A stretch of 64,000 nt of DNA, from contig NZ_CP036525.1 in the NCBI RefSeq assembly GCF_007741535.1, positions 2,728,001 through 2,792,000 of the forward strand, given 5' to 3'. Positions 18,143 through 27,432 of the stretch are shown here, one piece after another. Every line of letters starts with the position of its first letter. Positions within the stretch are counted from its first letter, which is position 1. The stretch is from Rubripirellula lacrimiformis. Its GTDB lineage: Bacteria > Planctomycetota > Planctomycetia > Pirellulales > Pirellulaceae. The position numbers and the translations under genes were made by a program. Below the pieces are notes generated by a model that did no database searches, was not told where the DNA came from, and saw only the letters and a program-made list of their open reading frames with translations.

Positions 18143-19540
18143 ATGAAATCAAAATTAGCGTCCCCTTTGCTCGTACTGGCCCTGACTATGGTTGGGTGCC
18201 CAATCGGTCGAGCGGCGGAGGTGACCCCGGCCGAAGTGACCTCCATTGCGAAAGAGGCCTACATTTATGGCTACCCGTTGGTGGACAGCTATCGCATCCA
18301 GTACGCCTACTTCGTCGATCAAGACAGCCCGTCGTTCAAGGCTCCTTGGAACCAGCTGACCAATATTCCGAACGTCTACACGCCAGCGGACACCGCGATC
18401 CAGACGCCGAACTCGGACACTCCGTATTCATGGGCAGGTTTGGACCTCAGGGCCGAGCCGATCGTGATCTCTGTGCCCAAAATTGAAAAGGATCGCTACT
18501 ACAGCATTCAGTTCATCGACGCGTACACGTTCAACTTCGCCTACGCCGGCAGCCGCACCACCGGCAATGGCGCCGGATCGATTCTTGTCGCAGGGCCAAA
18601 CTGGAACGGGGAAAAGCCTGATGGGATCGAGGAAGTGATTCGCTCGGAAACCGATTTCATTCTGGCGGCCTTTCGTACACAGTTGTTCGATCCAGCCGAT
18701 ATCGACAACGTCAAGAAAATTCAGTCGCAGTACAAAGTTCAGCCGCTGTCGACGTTTCTTGGCACAGCCGCTGCTCCGGCAGCGCCAACGGTTCAGTGGG
18801 TCAAACCGCTGACGACCGAACAACAGAAGACATCTCTGGATTTCTTCAATGTCCTGAACTTTGTGCTGGGCTATTGCCCGGTCGATCCTTCGGAAGTGGA
18901 ACTTCGTCAACGCTTTGCCAAGATCGGCATCGAGGGCGGCAAAGCTTTCGACCCCGCCAAGCTGACACCTGAAATGAAGGCTGCATTCGAACAGGGGCGG
19001 TCCGAAGCGTGGAAGGCTTATGCTCAGGACGCCAAGAAGCTGCAGGAAGGCTTGATCACGTCAGGCGATATTTTCGGCACTCGTCAATTCATGGATGGCA
19101 ATTACCTGGGACGTTGGTTGGCGACGATCGGCATCTATGGCAACTCGAAACAGGAAGCGATGTACCCGGTGTATCAGGTGGATTCCAGCGGCGATCCGTT
19201 GACCGGCGCCGACCGTTACACGTTGACGTTTCAACACGGTCAGTATCCTCCTGTGAAGGCATTCTGGTCGTTGACCATGTACAAGCTGCCGTCCAGCCTG
19301 CTGGTATCCAACCCCATCAATCGCTACCTGATCAACTCGCCGATGTTGCCACAGTTGAAAAAGAACGCCGACGGTGGAGTCACGATTTATGTCCAGAATG
19401 AATCGCCAGGCAAAGATCTGGAATCGAACTGGCTGCCCGCACCCAACGGACCATTTTCGATGTACATGCGACTGTATTGGCCCGCCCAAGCCGCGTTGGA
19501 TGGATCGTGGAAAGCACCCAAGTTGGAAAAGGTGAACTAA
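18143..19540 (+). CDS. Exported DUF1254/DUF1214 protein A
   Basis: 465 residues from ATG 18143, which opens a signal peptide (MKSKLASPLL, then a hydrophobic core, VGC and ending GRAAEV); the VGC could be a lipobox. The N-terminal DUF1254 part shows EAYIYGYPLVDSY and NSDTPYSWAGLDLRAEP. The C-terminal DUF1214 part shows AFWSLTMYKLP, NRYLINSPML and ESNWLPAPNGPF. The family is widespread, and its biochemical role is not established. A close paralogue follows after 74 nt on the same strand, so they are probably co-transcribed. An upstream in-frame extension to 17960 lacks signal character and is rejected. Confidence 0.85.
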   Translation: MKSKLASPLLVLALTMVGCPIGRAAEVTPAEVTSIAKEAYIYGYPLVDSYRIQYAYFVDQDSPSFKAPWNQLTNIPNVYTPADTAIQTPNSDTPYSWAGLDLRAEPIVISVPKIEKDRYYSIQFIDAYTFNFAYAGSRTTGNGAGSILVAGPNWNGEKPDGIEEVIRSETDFILAAFRTQLFDPADIDNVKKIQSQYKVQPLSTFLGTAAAPAAPTVQWVKPLTTEQQKTSLDFFNVLNFVLGYCPVDPSEVELRQRFAKIGIEGGKAFDPAKLTPEMKAAFEQGRSEAWKAYAQDAKKLQEGLITSGDIFGTRQFMDGNYLGRWLATIGIYGNSKQEAMYPVYQVDSSGDPLTGADRYTLTFQHGQYPPVKAFWSLTMYKLPSSLLVSNPINRYLINSPMLPQLKKNADGGVTIYVQNESPGKDLESNWLPAPNGPFSMYMRLYWPAQAALDGSWKAPKLEKVN

Positions 19541-19614
19541 CCGAGTCAACCAATCTGCGGACAGCCATTCCAATCCACACGAATCCTGACAGTAGCACAC
19601 TGGACACAAGCAAT

Positions 19615-21111
19615 ATGAAAACCACTCACCAACGATACGCCCCATGCTTAATCGCGGGCTTCATTACCATGCTGTCGTTGACCGCCTGCGACCAAAAGGG
19701 CGACCCGATCACCGAGGCGGCAAGTGCCGACCAACAGGCGGGCATCGACGCATCAAGCAACGCCATGCCGAGCTTCGGCGAAACCAAGGCGATCGCCGAA
19801 GAAGGCTTCATCTACGGCCTGCCGCTGGTGATGAACTATGCGGTCATGAACGAGTTTTGCGTGGACAAAGAATCCGGACAGTACAAAGCTCCGTTCAACC
19901 AGATACTCAACGAAGCTCGCGTGTTCACCTACAAGGACACCGCGGTGGTCACGGCGAATAGTGATACGCCCTATTCGAGTCTATGGTTGGACCTGCGCGC
20001 CGAACCCATGGTGATCTCTGTGCCGGCGGTCGAGAAAGAACGCTATTATTCGGTTCAGTTGGTGGACGGCAATACCTTCGTCTATGGCTACATCGGCACT
20101 CGCGCAACGGGCGTCGAACCGGGCGACTATCTAGCGGTGGGACCCGATTGGAATGGGGAGACACCGGCGGGGATCAAGAAGGTGTTTCGATCCAGCACTC
20201 CGTTCGGCCTGACCATTTTTCGCACCCAGCTGTTCAGCCCCGACGATATGCCGAACGTGGTGAAGGTGCAGTCGGGCTACAAAGCCCAGCCGCTTTCCGC
20301 CTTTCTCGGTCAACCCGCGCCACCGGCCGCCGCGAAGATCGATTTCGTCCCGGCCACGACGAAGGGGATCAAGGACAACTTTTACGAATACCTAGACGCC
20401 GCACTGCAGTTCGTGCCGGAGACGCCGGAGAACAAGTCCGTCCGGGCAAAGCTTGCCACCATCGGCATCGGACCTGGGAAAACCTTCGACTTCAAAGACC
20501 TTTCACTGGAACACAAAGCAGAAGTGCTGTTGGGCATGAAGGCCGGTTCCGACAAGGTGGACGCCTTTGTTGCCAGCGGTGGCAAGGACCAGAACGGATG
20601 GCAAGTCGGTGGACTCGCGGGCGGAGACGAAGCGTTCTTTGGCGGCAATACTCTGAAGCTTGCAGCGACCGCAAAGGCGGGGATCTACGCCAACGTGCCG
20701 GCCGAAGCCATGTATCCCGCGACCCGCAAAGATATCCATGGCGATGCAATCGAAACCAGCAAACACAACTACACGCTGACCTTCCCCGCCGGACAACTCC
20801 CGCCGGTAAACTCGTTCTGGTCAGTCACGATGTACGATGGCAAAAGCCAGTTGCTGATCCAGAATCCGATCGATCGTTACTTGATCAACGCACCGATGCT
20901 TCCCGACATGAAAAAGAATGCTGACGGATCGCTGACGCTGTACATTCAGAAGGACAGCCCGGGGGCGGAGAAAGAGAGCAATTGGCTCCCGGCGCCCAAC
21001 GGCACTGCTTACCTGGTGATGCGTCTCTATTGGCCCGAGACCAAGGCACCGTCCATCCTGCCGCCTGGTGAAGGCACTTGGTCGCCGCCGGGGATTGTGA
21101 AAGCGAACTAA
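19615..21111 (+). CDS. DUF1254/DUF1214 lipoprotein B
   Basis: 498 residues from ATG 19615. The signal ends in LTAC followed by DQK, a good lipobox, so it is predicted to be membrane-anchored outside the cytoplasm. It parallels protein A throughout: EGFIYGLPLVMNY, NSDTPYSSLWLDLRAEP, SFWSVTMYDGKS, DRYLINAPMLP and ESNWLPAPNG. Tandem duplication of the pair is likely. Function unknown. The genes lie inside the DUF1593 locus, but no direct link to carbohydrate use can be shown. Confidence 0.85.
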   Translation: MKTTHQRYAPCLIAGFITMLSLTACDQKGDPITEAASADQQAGIDASSNAMPSFGETKAIAEEGFIYGLPLVMNYAVMNEFCVDKESGQYKAPFNQILNEARVFTYKDTAVVTANSDTPYSSLWLDLRAEPMVISVPAVEKERYYSVQLVDGNTFVYGYIGTRATGVEPGDYLAVGPDWNGETPAGIKKVFRSSTPFGLTIFRTQLFSPDDMPNVVKVQSGYKAQPLSAFLGQPAPPAAAKIDFVPATTKGIKDNFYEYLDAALQFVPETPENKSVRAKLATIGIGPGKTFDFKDLSLEHKAEVLLGMKAGSDKVDAFVASGGKDQNGWQVGGLAGGDEAFFGGNTLKLAATAKAGIYANVPAEAMYPATRKDIHGDAIETSKHNYTLTFPAGQLPPVNSFWSVTMYDGKSQLLIQNPIDRYLINAPMLPDMKKNADGSLTLYIQKDSPGAEKESNWLPAPNGTAYLVMRLYWPETKAPSILPPGEGTWSPPGIVKAN

Positions 21112-21311
21112 TCGGGCCGCACGTTGGATTGCTGCCGATCTGTTCGAACACGCAGGCAAGTCGCTGCTGGACGATTCCAGTCAAGCTGCCATTCGGAATG
21201 CGGCGTCGCAAACTCGCCGCAAAGTACAGTGATGCTTCAGTGCTTGCCGCCACCGTCCGATCGGGAAGTTCCAACCGTCTAGACGATCTGTCACGATCGA
21301 ACTGATCTCGG

Positions 21312-22304
21312 TTACTGTGAATTCACTCGATCCATTCGCTGTTTCCAGTCTTCCAAGTATTCCCGCCGCCACTGGTTGACCGTTTTGGCACCGGCCCGAT
21401 TGCCGGTGGATAGTTTGCGATCGGGGTTGTCGGTCCAGTAGTGCGTGCCGTGGTCGGTCGCTATGAACGCGCCACCCCAATGCGGCGCTGTGGGGGCGTC
21501 TGGGTTGCCGCGCAGTAAGTACAGGAATGACGGGGTATCGCCCATCTTGATGTCGCGTTTTTTCTGGACGAACAGATCCCCTAGTGATCCGTGTCCCTGG
21601 ATGTTCTGTTCGACGAAACTTTCGTTTCCCCACTCGCCTTGCTGCTGACCGCCCATGTACATCCCGCGAAACGTGGTGTCGTTCTCGATCCACCACAAAT
21701 CCGAATGCTGATGGAATAGGTAGTCCCGTGCAGCGGTGTCCAGTTTGGTGTTCCATGATCCAATCGAATAGACACGAACTTTGCTTTTGATCGACGGGTC
21801 ATCGTGGACTGCCTGTGCCACATCCGTGATGCTTCCCCAAACCAAAATCCACAACGGACGTTCGTCGTCGGCGTGAGCCTGCTGGACAATCCATCGTGAC
21901 CCGTCGGTTGGTTCGCCCCAACCTTCTTGCGGCGCCTTGTCGACGGCCCCTTGCTTTGTGATGCCACGCAGTGCATCCGGACTGGGGTAATCTTTCGAAT
22001 GACGTTTCAGCTGTGAGTGGTCGCTGGCGTAGGCATCAATCACTTCCAAAATGTGCTTTGATCGCCCAGCGTGTGGCGGTGATGAAATCAAGCCTTCCAA
22101 GTCGATCACGTCGGCGTAAAGAAACAGGTGGACCAGCGATTGAAAGTCGTCCGGATCGGATCCGCCCACATCCGATGAAACGATCACACGCGGTCTGTCG
22201 CCGTCTAACGCGCCGCCCGGAGGTGACGCCGAAACCACTCCTCGGTCACCCATCGCGATCACGTATAGGAAAGCAAGCAGGATGGTTTGAGTGATTGGTT
22301 TCAT
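21312..22304 (-). CDS. Secreted stand-alone DUF1593 domain protein
   Basis: 330 residues from ATG 22304 (signal peptide MKPITQTILLAFLYVIAM, processing near VSASPP). It has the SSDVGGSDPDDFQS Asp cluster, IDLEGLISSPPHAG, WILVWGSITDVAQ and KMGDTPSFLYLL. It ends after the AGAKTVNQWRREYLEDW motif and lacks the Ig-like C-terminal domain. It is closest in sequence to the N-terminal half of the GH127 fusion at 13957-17238 and probably represents the same module without its hydrolase partner. It converges with the DUF1254 pair. Confidence 0.9.
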   Translation of the reverse strand: MKPITQTILLAFLYVIAMGDRGVVSASPPGGALDGDRPRVIVSSDVGGSDPDDFQSLVHLFLYADVIDLEGLISSPPHAGRSKHILEVIDAYASDHSQLKRHSKDYPSPDALRGITKQGAVDKAPQEGWGEPTDGSRWIVQQAHADDERPLWILVWGSITDVAQAVHDDPSIKSKVRVYSIGSWNTKLDTAARDYLFHQHSDLWWIENDTTFRGMYMGGQQQGEWGNESFVEQNIQGHGSLGDLFVQKKRDIKMGDTPSFLYLLRGNPDAPTAPHWGGAFIATDHGTHYWTDNPDRKLSTGNRAGAKTVNQWRREYLEDWKQRMDRVNSQ

Positions 22305-22416
22305 GTGGTTGCTTTCGTAAATGGTGGACAGGTTGGATTGCGGAAGGGTCACGCTGGCTACGGTCACGCAATGCGTGGCGATGGAAATGAAAGCGGCGAA
22401 CCGAGGTTCGTGTTTC

Positions 22417-22602
22417 GACGGCCTGGAAAGGCCGTGCTACGGGAATCACAATGTAGGATGGCCTTTCTAGGCCGTCGGTGACTTTTTTTCACACCAAGAC
22501 GGCCTAGAAAGGCCATCCTACGACTGTCACAATGTAGGACGGCCTTTCTAGGCCGTCGACTCATTCATGCACTAAGCTGACGGCCTGGAAAGGCCGTCCT
22601 AC
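22417..22602. repeat. Cluster of five REP-type palindromes upstream of the transposase
   Basis: Five 24-bp elements of the form GTAGGAcGGCCTTTCTAGGCCGTC or its reverse lie at 22417-22440, 22453-22476, 22498-22521, 22534-22557 and 22579-22602, in alternating orientation. Each folds as GGCC-TTTC(T/C)A-GGCC with a conserved GTAGGA tail, the typical layout of REP sequences served by a RAYT. They fill most of the 311-bp gap between the DUF1593 gene and the transposase. Confidence 0.95.
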
Positions 22603-22615
22603 TTGGAGAGGATCG

Positions 22616-23302
22616 ATGACGAATGGCACCTTCAACCTTGAATCGCCTGCCGGGTTTCGGGGGTTACAGCCGGACATCCCGGTCACGATGTATCAGCGCC
22701 ACTTGCCTCACTGGCGACAGAAAGGTGCTACTTATTTCGTCACCTTTCGACTTGCCGATGCCCTGCCCCAATCCAAACAACTGGAACTCAAGCGTTGGCG
22801 TGCCGAATGGGAACGCCAGAATCCGGAGCCTCGCACAGAGCAGCAGTGGGATGACTTTGCACGTCAGCAAGCGATCGATGTAGAGCGGTGGTTGGATGAA
22901 GGGTTCGGTGAATGCGTTTTTGCATCCGCCGAGATCGCAGATGTTTTGTCAGGTGCCATGTTGCACTTTCAGGACCAACGCTGCGTCACCTACGCGTCCG
23001 TTGTGATGCCCAACCATTGCCATGTTGTTGTAAAACCTCGAGGTGAATGGGATCTGGAACAGATACTGGACAGTTGGAAGGGCTTCGTCGGACATGCGGT
23101 GAACCGGCTGCTTGGACGTGCCGGGCGGCTGTGGCAAGAAGAAAGCTATGATCGCATCGTTCGGGATGAAGAGCACCTGTATCGCGTGATCCAGTACATC
23201 GGCAACAATCCGCGAAAAGCAGGCCTGCCGAAAGATGCTTGGTTCCGCTGGATTCATCCGGACTGGGAAGAAGCTGGTTGGGGATTTCGAGATCCGCAGT
23301 GA
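22616..23302 (+). CDS. REP-associated tyrosine transposase (Y1/IS200-like RAYT)
   Basis: 228 residues. The HUH metal motif is in VVMPNHCHVVVKP, and the catalytic Tyr is in the WQEESYDRIVRDEEHLYRVI block. GNNPRKAGLP is the usual RAYT C-terminal signature. RAYTs are single-strand endonucleases that recognise REP hairpins and are thought to disperse them. The gene is bracketed by five REP palindromes upstream and two downstream, so it forms a self-contained REP/transposase unit. A GGAGAGG ribosome-binding site lies just before the ATG, and the gene appears intact. Confidence 0.93.
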   Translation: MTNGTFNLESPAGFRGLQPDIPVTMYQRHLPHWRQKGATYFVTFRLADALPQSKQLELKRWRAEWERQNPEPRTEQQWDDFARQQAIDVERWLDEGFGECVFASAEIADVLSGAMLHFQDQRCVTYASVVMPNHCHVVVKPRGEWDLEQILDSWKGFVGHAVNRLLGRAGRLWQEESYDRIVRDEEHLYRVIQYIGNNPRKAGLPKDAWFRWIHPDWEEAGWGFRDPQ

Positions 23303-23323
23303 ACCACATTTCCGACCCACAAA

Positions 23324-23392
23324 GTAGGACGGCCTTTCCAGGCCGTTGTTGAGTTTTGTCTAGTTCAAGACGGCCTGGAAAGGCCATCCTAC
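23324..23392. repeat. Two REP-type palindromes downstream of the transposase
   Basis: Elements at 23324-23347 (GTAGGACGG, TTTCCA loop) and 23369-23392 (reverse orientation, CCATCCTAC end) match the upstream REP cluster. The second contains the stop codon of the convergent nitrilase-family gene. Confidence 0.95.
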
Positions 23393-24141
23393 GTTATCCA
23401 ACTGCTAATCGACGTCTTGCCGCGCAGAGGGTCACTCGTCCGGTCCGTCGTGAATCGGAAGAGGGATCGGTACGTGTTTCCTGAACTTCTGTGAGCCGAT
23501 GCGATGGTGTTTTTTAGACTGATCCCATGTTGGGGCCAGTCCTGCTTATTGGCTGCCCAGCCGTAGGGAACGAGCAACAACTCTGGTCTCTGTCGCTTCA
23601 TGCGATCGACGACGGACGCGTCAAAGGTGTCTGCACAGATGACCAATCCGATTCGACCATACTTCGTCTCGACGGTTTTGACATCGCTTCCGGGTGTGTA
23701 GGGAGGAGACATCAGATGGTCTAACGTGTTGATCTTGCGATGCTTGAGCGCCTGGTTTCCCTTGTCGTCGATCAGCACGGCAGAGTCGTGCAGGTGATCG
23801 CCTTCTTTTTCGGCCAATCCAATCGATAGATAAACGCCGTATCGCTTTGCGAGAGCTGCAAGAGCGTCGAAGTCTTTGCCAGGGATCGGTTGTGCTCGTT
23901 CGTGGGCTTCAGGATTCACCCATCCGTAGATCGCTGTTTCCGGAAAGCAGACGATCTGAGCCCCTTGTTCGGCAGCCTCGGCGAGCGCATTTTCGATCCG
24001 TACAAGGTTTCCGTCTCGATCGCTATCGATGCAGGAAATTTGTGCGATCGCGACCTTCACAACCACCGTCTCGCCCAGGCAGGTTCCCGTCGTGATCATG
24101 GACAGCAGGCAAACCGTGATCCATCCCCAATGGTTCATCAT
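23389..24141 (-). CDS. Exported carbon-nitrogen hydrolase, C-terminus apparently cut by a REP element
   Basis: 250 residues from ATG 24141, preceded by GGAAG. The signal peptide ends near CLGET. The nitrilase triad is present: Glu in CFPETAIYG, Lys in KHRKIN, Cys in LVICADTFD. The family hydrolyses amides or nitriles. After GWAANKQDWPQHG the sequence becomes poorly typical and stops in the TAG of the downstream REP palindrome. The C-terminal strand region of this superfamily, perhaps 30-50 residues, seems absent. It is either a shortened functional enzyme or a decaying gene. Transcribed toward the transposase. Confidence 0.75.
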   Translation of the reverse strand: MMNHWGWITVCLLSMITTGTCLGETVVVKVAIAQISCIDSDRDGNLVRIENALAEAAEQGAQIVCFPETAIYGWVNPEAHERAQPIPGKDFDALAALAKRYGVYLSIGLAEKEGDHLHDSAVLIDDKGNQALKHRKINTLDHLMSPPYTPGSDVKTVETKYGRIGLVICADTFDASVVDRMKRQRPELLLVPYGWAANKQDWPQHGISLKNTIASAHRSSGNTYRSLFRFTTDRTSDPLRGKTSISSWIT

Positions 24142-24374
24142 CGTCTTCCGTCGAGTAAACATCGTCAGCTTCGATCTCGAAAAAAAGGGTTGCGGTGCGA
24201 TTGATTGGGCAACAGGGAACGATTCAATCAATCCAGATCATTCAGTTCCAAGTGCCAACGTCCTGTCAATGAACGACTTGCCGGACTCATTCTGAACGGC
24301 AAGTCGGTGGTGGATCCCATCCGTCGCGATGGTTGGCAGTCACTTTCGGCTGGAGCGGAAAATTCGTCGCCTGA

Positions 24375-25736
24375 TCAAAGCGTGTAGTATTCTTCCCAAC
24401 CTTTTCTGGGCGGATGCCCCTTTAGCAGTTGGTTGGCTCGTTCGTTGTTAGTGATCTGCTTCTTCTCGGTGTCGAAACTGAGCGTTCCGCCGAGTCGCTG
24501 TGCGATGCAGCCGAGCATGAAGACCTGTGTCAGAGGGCCTGAGACGGCGAACTTCGAGTTGCACTCTTCCTTGCCCATCGCAGCTCGGAGAAAGTTCTGC
24601 ATGTGATTCTGGTGGGTGTCGCCGGCGGGGATTTCCGGCAACTTTTGCTTCGGATCGATCTTCGACAGAATGCCCAGCTGCGCGCTGTGAGTGGCGCCCA
24701 TGAACGTCAAGTCGTCGCTATAGATCACCTTGCCGCACGCTGGTACCGAGTTCTTTCCGCCAAGTTCTTTCGGCTGCGGAGGCTTGTTGTCGACACCATC
24801 GTACCAGTTGATCGACATCGCCGGCATGTCGGGGCCGCGCTCGGCAAATTCGAACGCGATGGTCGTCGCCATTGGGTAGATGAAATCGTTCTGGCCTTCG
24901 AGCTTGTCGGCTCTGATTTCATAAGGCAGTCCCAGTTCTAGAAAGCGATGAATGGTGTCCAGCGTGTGCGGTCCCCAGTCGCCGAAGGCGCCGTTGCCGT
25001 AGTCATACCAACCTCGCCAATTGCCGCCGTCAAGACGTTTGCTGTAGTCGTGCATCGGCGCCGTTGCCGTCCAGACATCCCAGTTCATTTCGGCGGGCAT
25101 CGGTTCCGCAGCGGGAAAGCCGGTGACGTTTCCCCAAGGGTGCCAACGTCGTGGTTTGTTCATGCACGCATCGACCCGACGCACGTTCTTGATGATCCCC
25201 TGATCAACCCAGGTCTTGAATTGCATTCGTTGGGATGATGAGTGTCCTTGGTTCCCCATCTGGCAGATCGCGTTGTGTTTCTTCTCTGCGGCGATCAGCA
25301 GTTCGCATTCTTCGAAGGTATGCGCCAGTGGTTTTTCGACATAAACAGCGACGTTTTCTGCGATTGCACGCATCGTGATCGGAAAGTGGGTGTGATCGGG
25401 CGTGCCTGCGGTACAGGCGTCGATCTTGTCGCCCATTTCATCGAACATCTTTCGGAAATCGTCATAAACCTTGGCCCCGGGATGTCGCTTCTTGAAACCC
25501 GCCGTGCGTGTCGGATTGACATCGCAAAGGGCGACGACATTCACCATCCCTGACTTGATGGCCTCGTTGCCGATGCTTCCACCGCGGCCGCTACAACCGA
25601 TGATCGCCAGGTTCACTTTGTCGCTGGACTCTGCCGCGTTGGCGGTAGGAATGCTGCGGGTGCTGATCGCCGCCGATGCGACGGCGGCAGTCTTTAAAAA
25701 TGATCGACGGTTGGATTGGTTCATCGTGTTGCTCAT
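24375..25736 (-). CDS. Gfo/Idh/MocA family oxidoreductase, Tat-exported type
   Basis: 453 residues from ATG 25736, which has GGAAG eight bases upstream. The N-terminus carries a twin-arginine signal (NRRSFLKTAAVASAA). The nucleotide fold follows: LAIIGCSGRGGSIG, VVALCDVNP and CTAGTPDHTHFPI, with the catalytic-type Lys in VEKPLAHTFEE. The C-terminal part (GGNWRGWYDYGNGAFGDWGPH) is typical of the many planctomycete secreted members. Substrate unknown, presumably a sugar derivative. A 200-bp-plus gap separates it from its neighbours. Confidence 0.9.
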   Translation of the reverse strand: MSNTMNQSNRRSFLKTAAVASAAISTRSIPTANAAESSDKVNLAIIGCSGRGGSIGNEAIKSGMVNVVALCDVNPTRTAGFKKRHPGAKVYDDFRKMFDEMGDKIDACTAGTPDHTHFPITMRAIAENVAVYVEKPLAHTFEECELLIAAEKKHNAICQMGNQGHSSSQRMQFKTWVDQGIIKNVRRVDACMNKPRRWHPWGNVTGFPAAEPMPAEMNWDVWTATAPMHDYSKRLDGGNWRGWYDYGNGAFGDWGPHTLDTIHRFLELGLPYEIRADKLEGQNDFIYPMATTIAFEFAERGPDMPAMSINWYDGVDNKPPQPKELGGKNSVPACGKVIYSDDLTFMGATHSAQLGILSKIDPKQKLPEIPAGDTHQNHMQNFLRAAMGKEECNSKFAVSGPLTQVFMLGCIAQRLGGTLSFDTEKKQITNNERANQLLKGHPPRKGWEEYYTL

Positions 25737-25982
25737 TGCGTGATCTTCCATTCTTGGGGTGGCGACGTTTCGAAAAAAATCGCCAGGTGTGAGGTCTGCT
25801 GTCGATTGATTTAAGGCAGATCATGCTAACCCATCGACCAGCCCAATGGAAAACGTGCCTGTGGACTGGCCCCGAAGGGCCGGTTTTTTCGCTTGGAAGT
25901 GCGCAATCGAGCGTTATTTGCCAGCTGAACATCAATAGCGATGTCAGTTTGTCGATGTCAGTTTGTCGATGTTCGGTGGAAC

Positions 25983-27422
25983 CTAGGAAAGGATCTGTTG
26001 GATCACTTCGCCGGCAACGTCGGTCAATCGGTAGCTGCGGCCGTTGTGGAAGTACGTCAGTCGCTCGTGGTCGAGTCCCAGCAGTTGAAGGATGGTGGCG
26101 TGAAGATCATTCACGCTGACCGGGTTCTCGACAGCCTCGTAGCCGATCTCGTCGGTTTCCCCGTGACTGACACCTCCCTTGATCCCCGCGCCGGCCATCC
26201 ACTGCAGGAACCCTTTTGGATTGTGGTCGCGTCCCTTTCCGTTTTGCGAGATCGGCATGCGGCCAAACTCACCACCCCAAATTACGAGTGTCGAGTCGAG
26301 CAATCCGCGGGCCTCTAGATCGGACAACAGACCGGCCACGGGTGCGTCGGTGGCGGCACAATGATGCGTGTGGTTTTCTTCGAGGTCGTCGTGGGCGTCC
26401 CATTCCCCGTCGCTGTAGACCTGCACAAATCGAACACCACTTTCGACTAATCGTCTTGCCATCAAGCACTTCGACCCAAACGACTTGGACGCCGGGTTGT
26501 CGATCCCGTAAAGGCTTTGCATGGCCTTCGTCTCTTGCGAAAGATCCACCACTTCGGTGGCCTCTTTCTGCATCCGAAACGCAAGTTCGAACGATTGCAT
26601 GCGGTTTGCGAACTCGGCATCACGCGTGTAACTGCGCATGTGTTCGTCGTTCAACTTTGCCATCAAGTCAAGCTGTGCACGTTGGTCTTGCTTGGTAATC
26701 TTCGGTTGCCGGTTCAGATTCAGGACCGGGGCGCCCTGAGATCGGAAAAGGGTTCCTTGGAATGTCGAGGGCAGGAAACCGGCGCCCCAATTGTGCGGAC
26801 CGCCTTTGGCGCCTTGGGTGTTGCCCATCACGACGTAGCCTGGCAGATTCTGGTTTTCGCTGCCCAAGCCATATGTCGCCCAAGCGCCCGCGGTAGGAAA
26901 TCCAGGTCGCGGCAGTCCACTGTTGATTTGGTAGATCGCAGGGACGTGGTCGTTCGATTCGCTGTAGCACGATTTGATGAACGCCATCTTGTCGACGTGC
27001 TTGGCAACGTGGGTGTACTTGTCGCAAACCCACTGTCCGCATTCACCGTATTGTTTGAAAGAAAACGGTGACTTCATCAACGGTCCAGGGTTGCCAAAGA
27101 AGGCCTGGATGTCAGTGGTGTCACCGTCTCGTTTGTCGAGTTCTGTTTTGCGGTCGAACATGTCGACAGCACTGGGGGCACCTTCCATGAACAACCAAAT
27201 GACCGACTTTGCTTTGGCCGGAAAGTGGCTTGGACGCGGAAGCAGTGACGTCACTGGGGCGGATGGGCTTTCCGATGCCGGTGCACCCAACAGATTCTGG
27301 TCTGCCATCAGGCCCGCCAGGCCAATCATCCCTGCTCCCGCACCGGATCGGCAGAGACACTCGCGGCGACTAAGCATGTTGGCGACGCGACCGCAGGGAA
27401 ACGATTGTGATTTTCTAGTCAT
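25983..27422 (-). CDS. DUF1501 domain protein
   Basis: 479 residues. LSRRECLCRSGAGAGMIGL near the start resembles a Tat-type leader. DUF1501 hallmarks are WLFMEGAPSAVDMFDRK, PFSFKQYGECG, SESNDHVPAIYQINSG, VIWGGEFGRMP and GRDHNPKGF. The family belongs to the alkaline-phosphatase/sulfatase-like superfamily, is greatly expanded in planctomycetes, and its function is unproven. It starts 10 nt after the stop of the upstream DUF1549/DUF1553 gene; this two-gene order is the standard planctomycete arrangement and suggests a joint complex. Confidence 0.92.
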   Translation of the reverse strand: MTRKSQSFPCGRVANMLSRRECLCRSGAGAGMIGLAGLMADQNLLGAPASESPSAPVTSLLPRPSHFPAKAKSVIWLFMEGAPSAVDMFDRKTELDKRDGDTTDIQAFFGNPGPLMKSPFSFKQYGECGQWVCDKYTHVAKHVDKMAFIKSCYSESNDHVPAIYQINSGLPRPGFPTAGAWATYGLGSENQNLPGYVVMGNTQGAKGGPHNWGAGFLPSTFQGTLFRSQGAPVLNLNRQPKITKQDQRAQLDLMAKLNDEHMRSYTRDAEFANRMQSFELAFRMQKEATEVVDLSQETKAMQSLYGIDNPASKSFGSKCLMARRLVESGVRFVQVYSDGEWDAHDDLEENHTHHCAATDAPVAGLLSDLEARGLLDSTLVIWGGEFGRMPISQNGKGRDHNPKGFLQWMAGAGIKGGVSHGETDEIGYEAVENPVSVNDLHATILQLLGLDHERLTYFHNGRSYRLTDVAGEVIQQILS

Positions 27423-27432
27423 ATCAGCTCAC

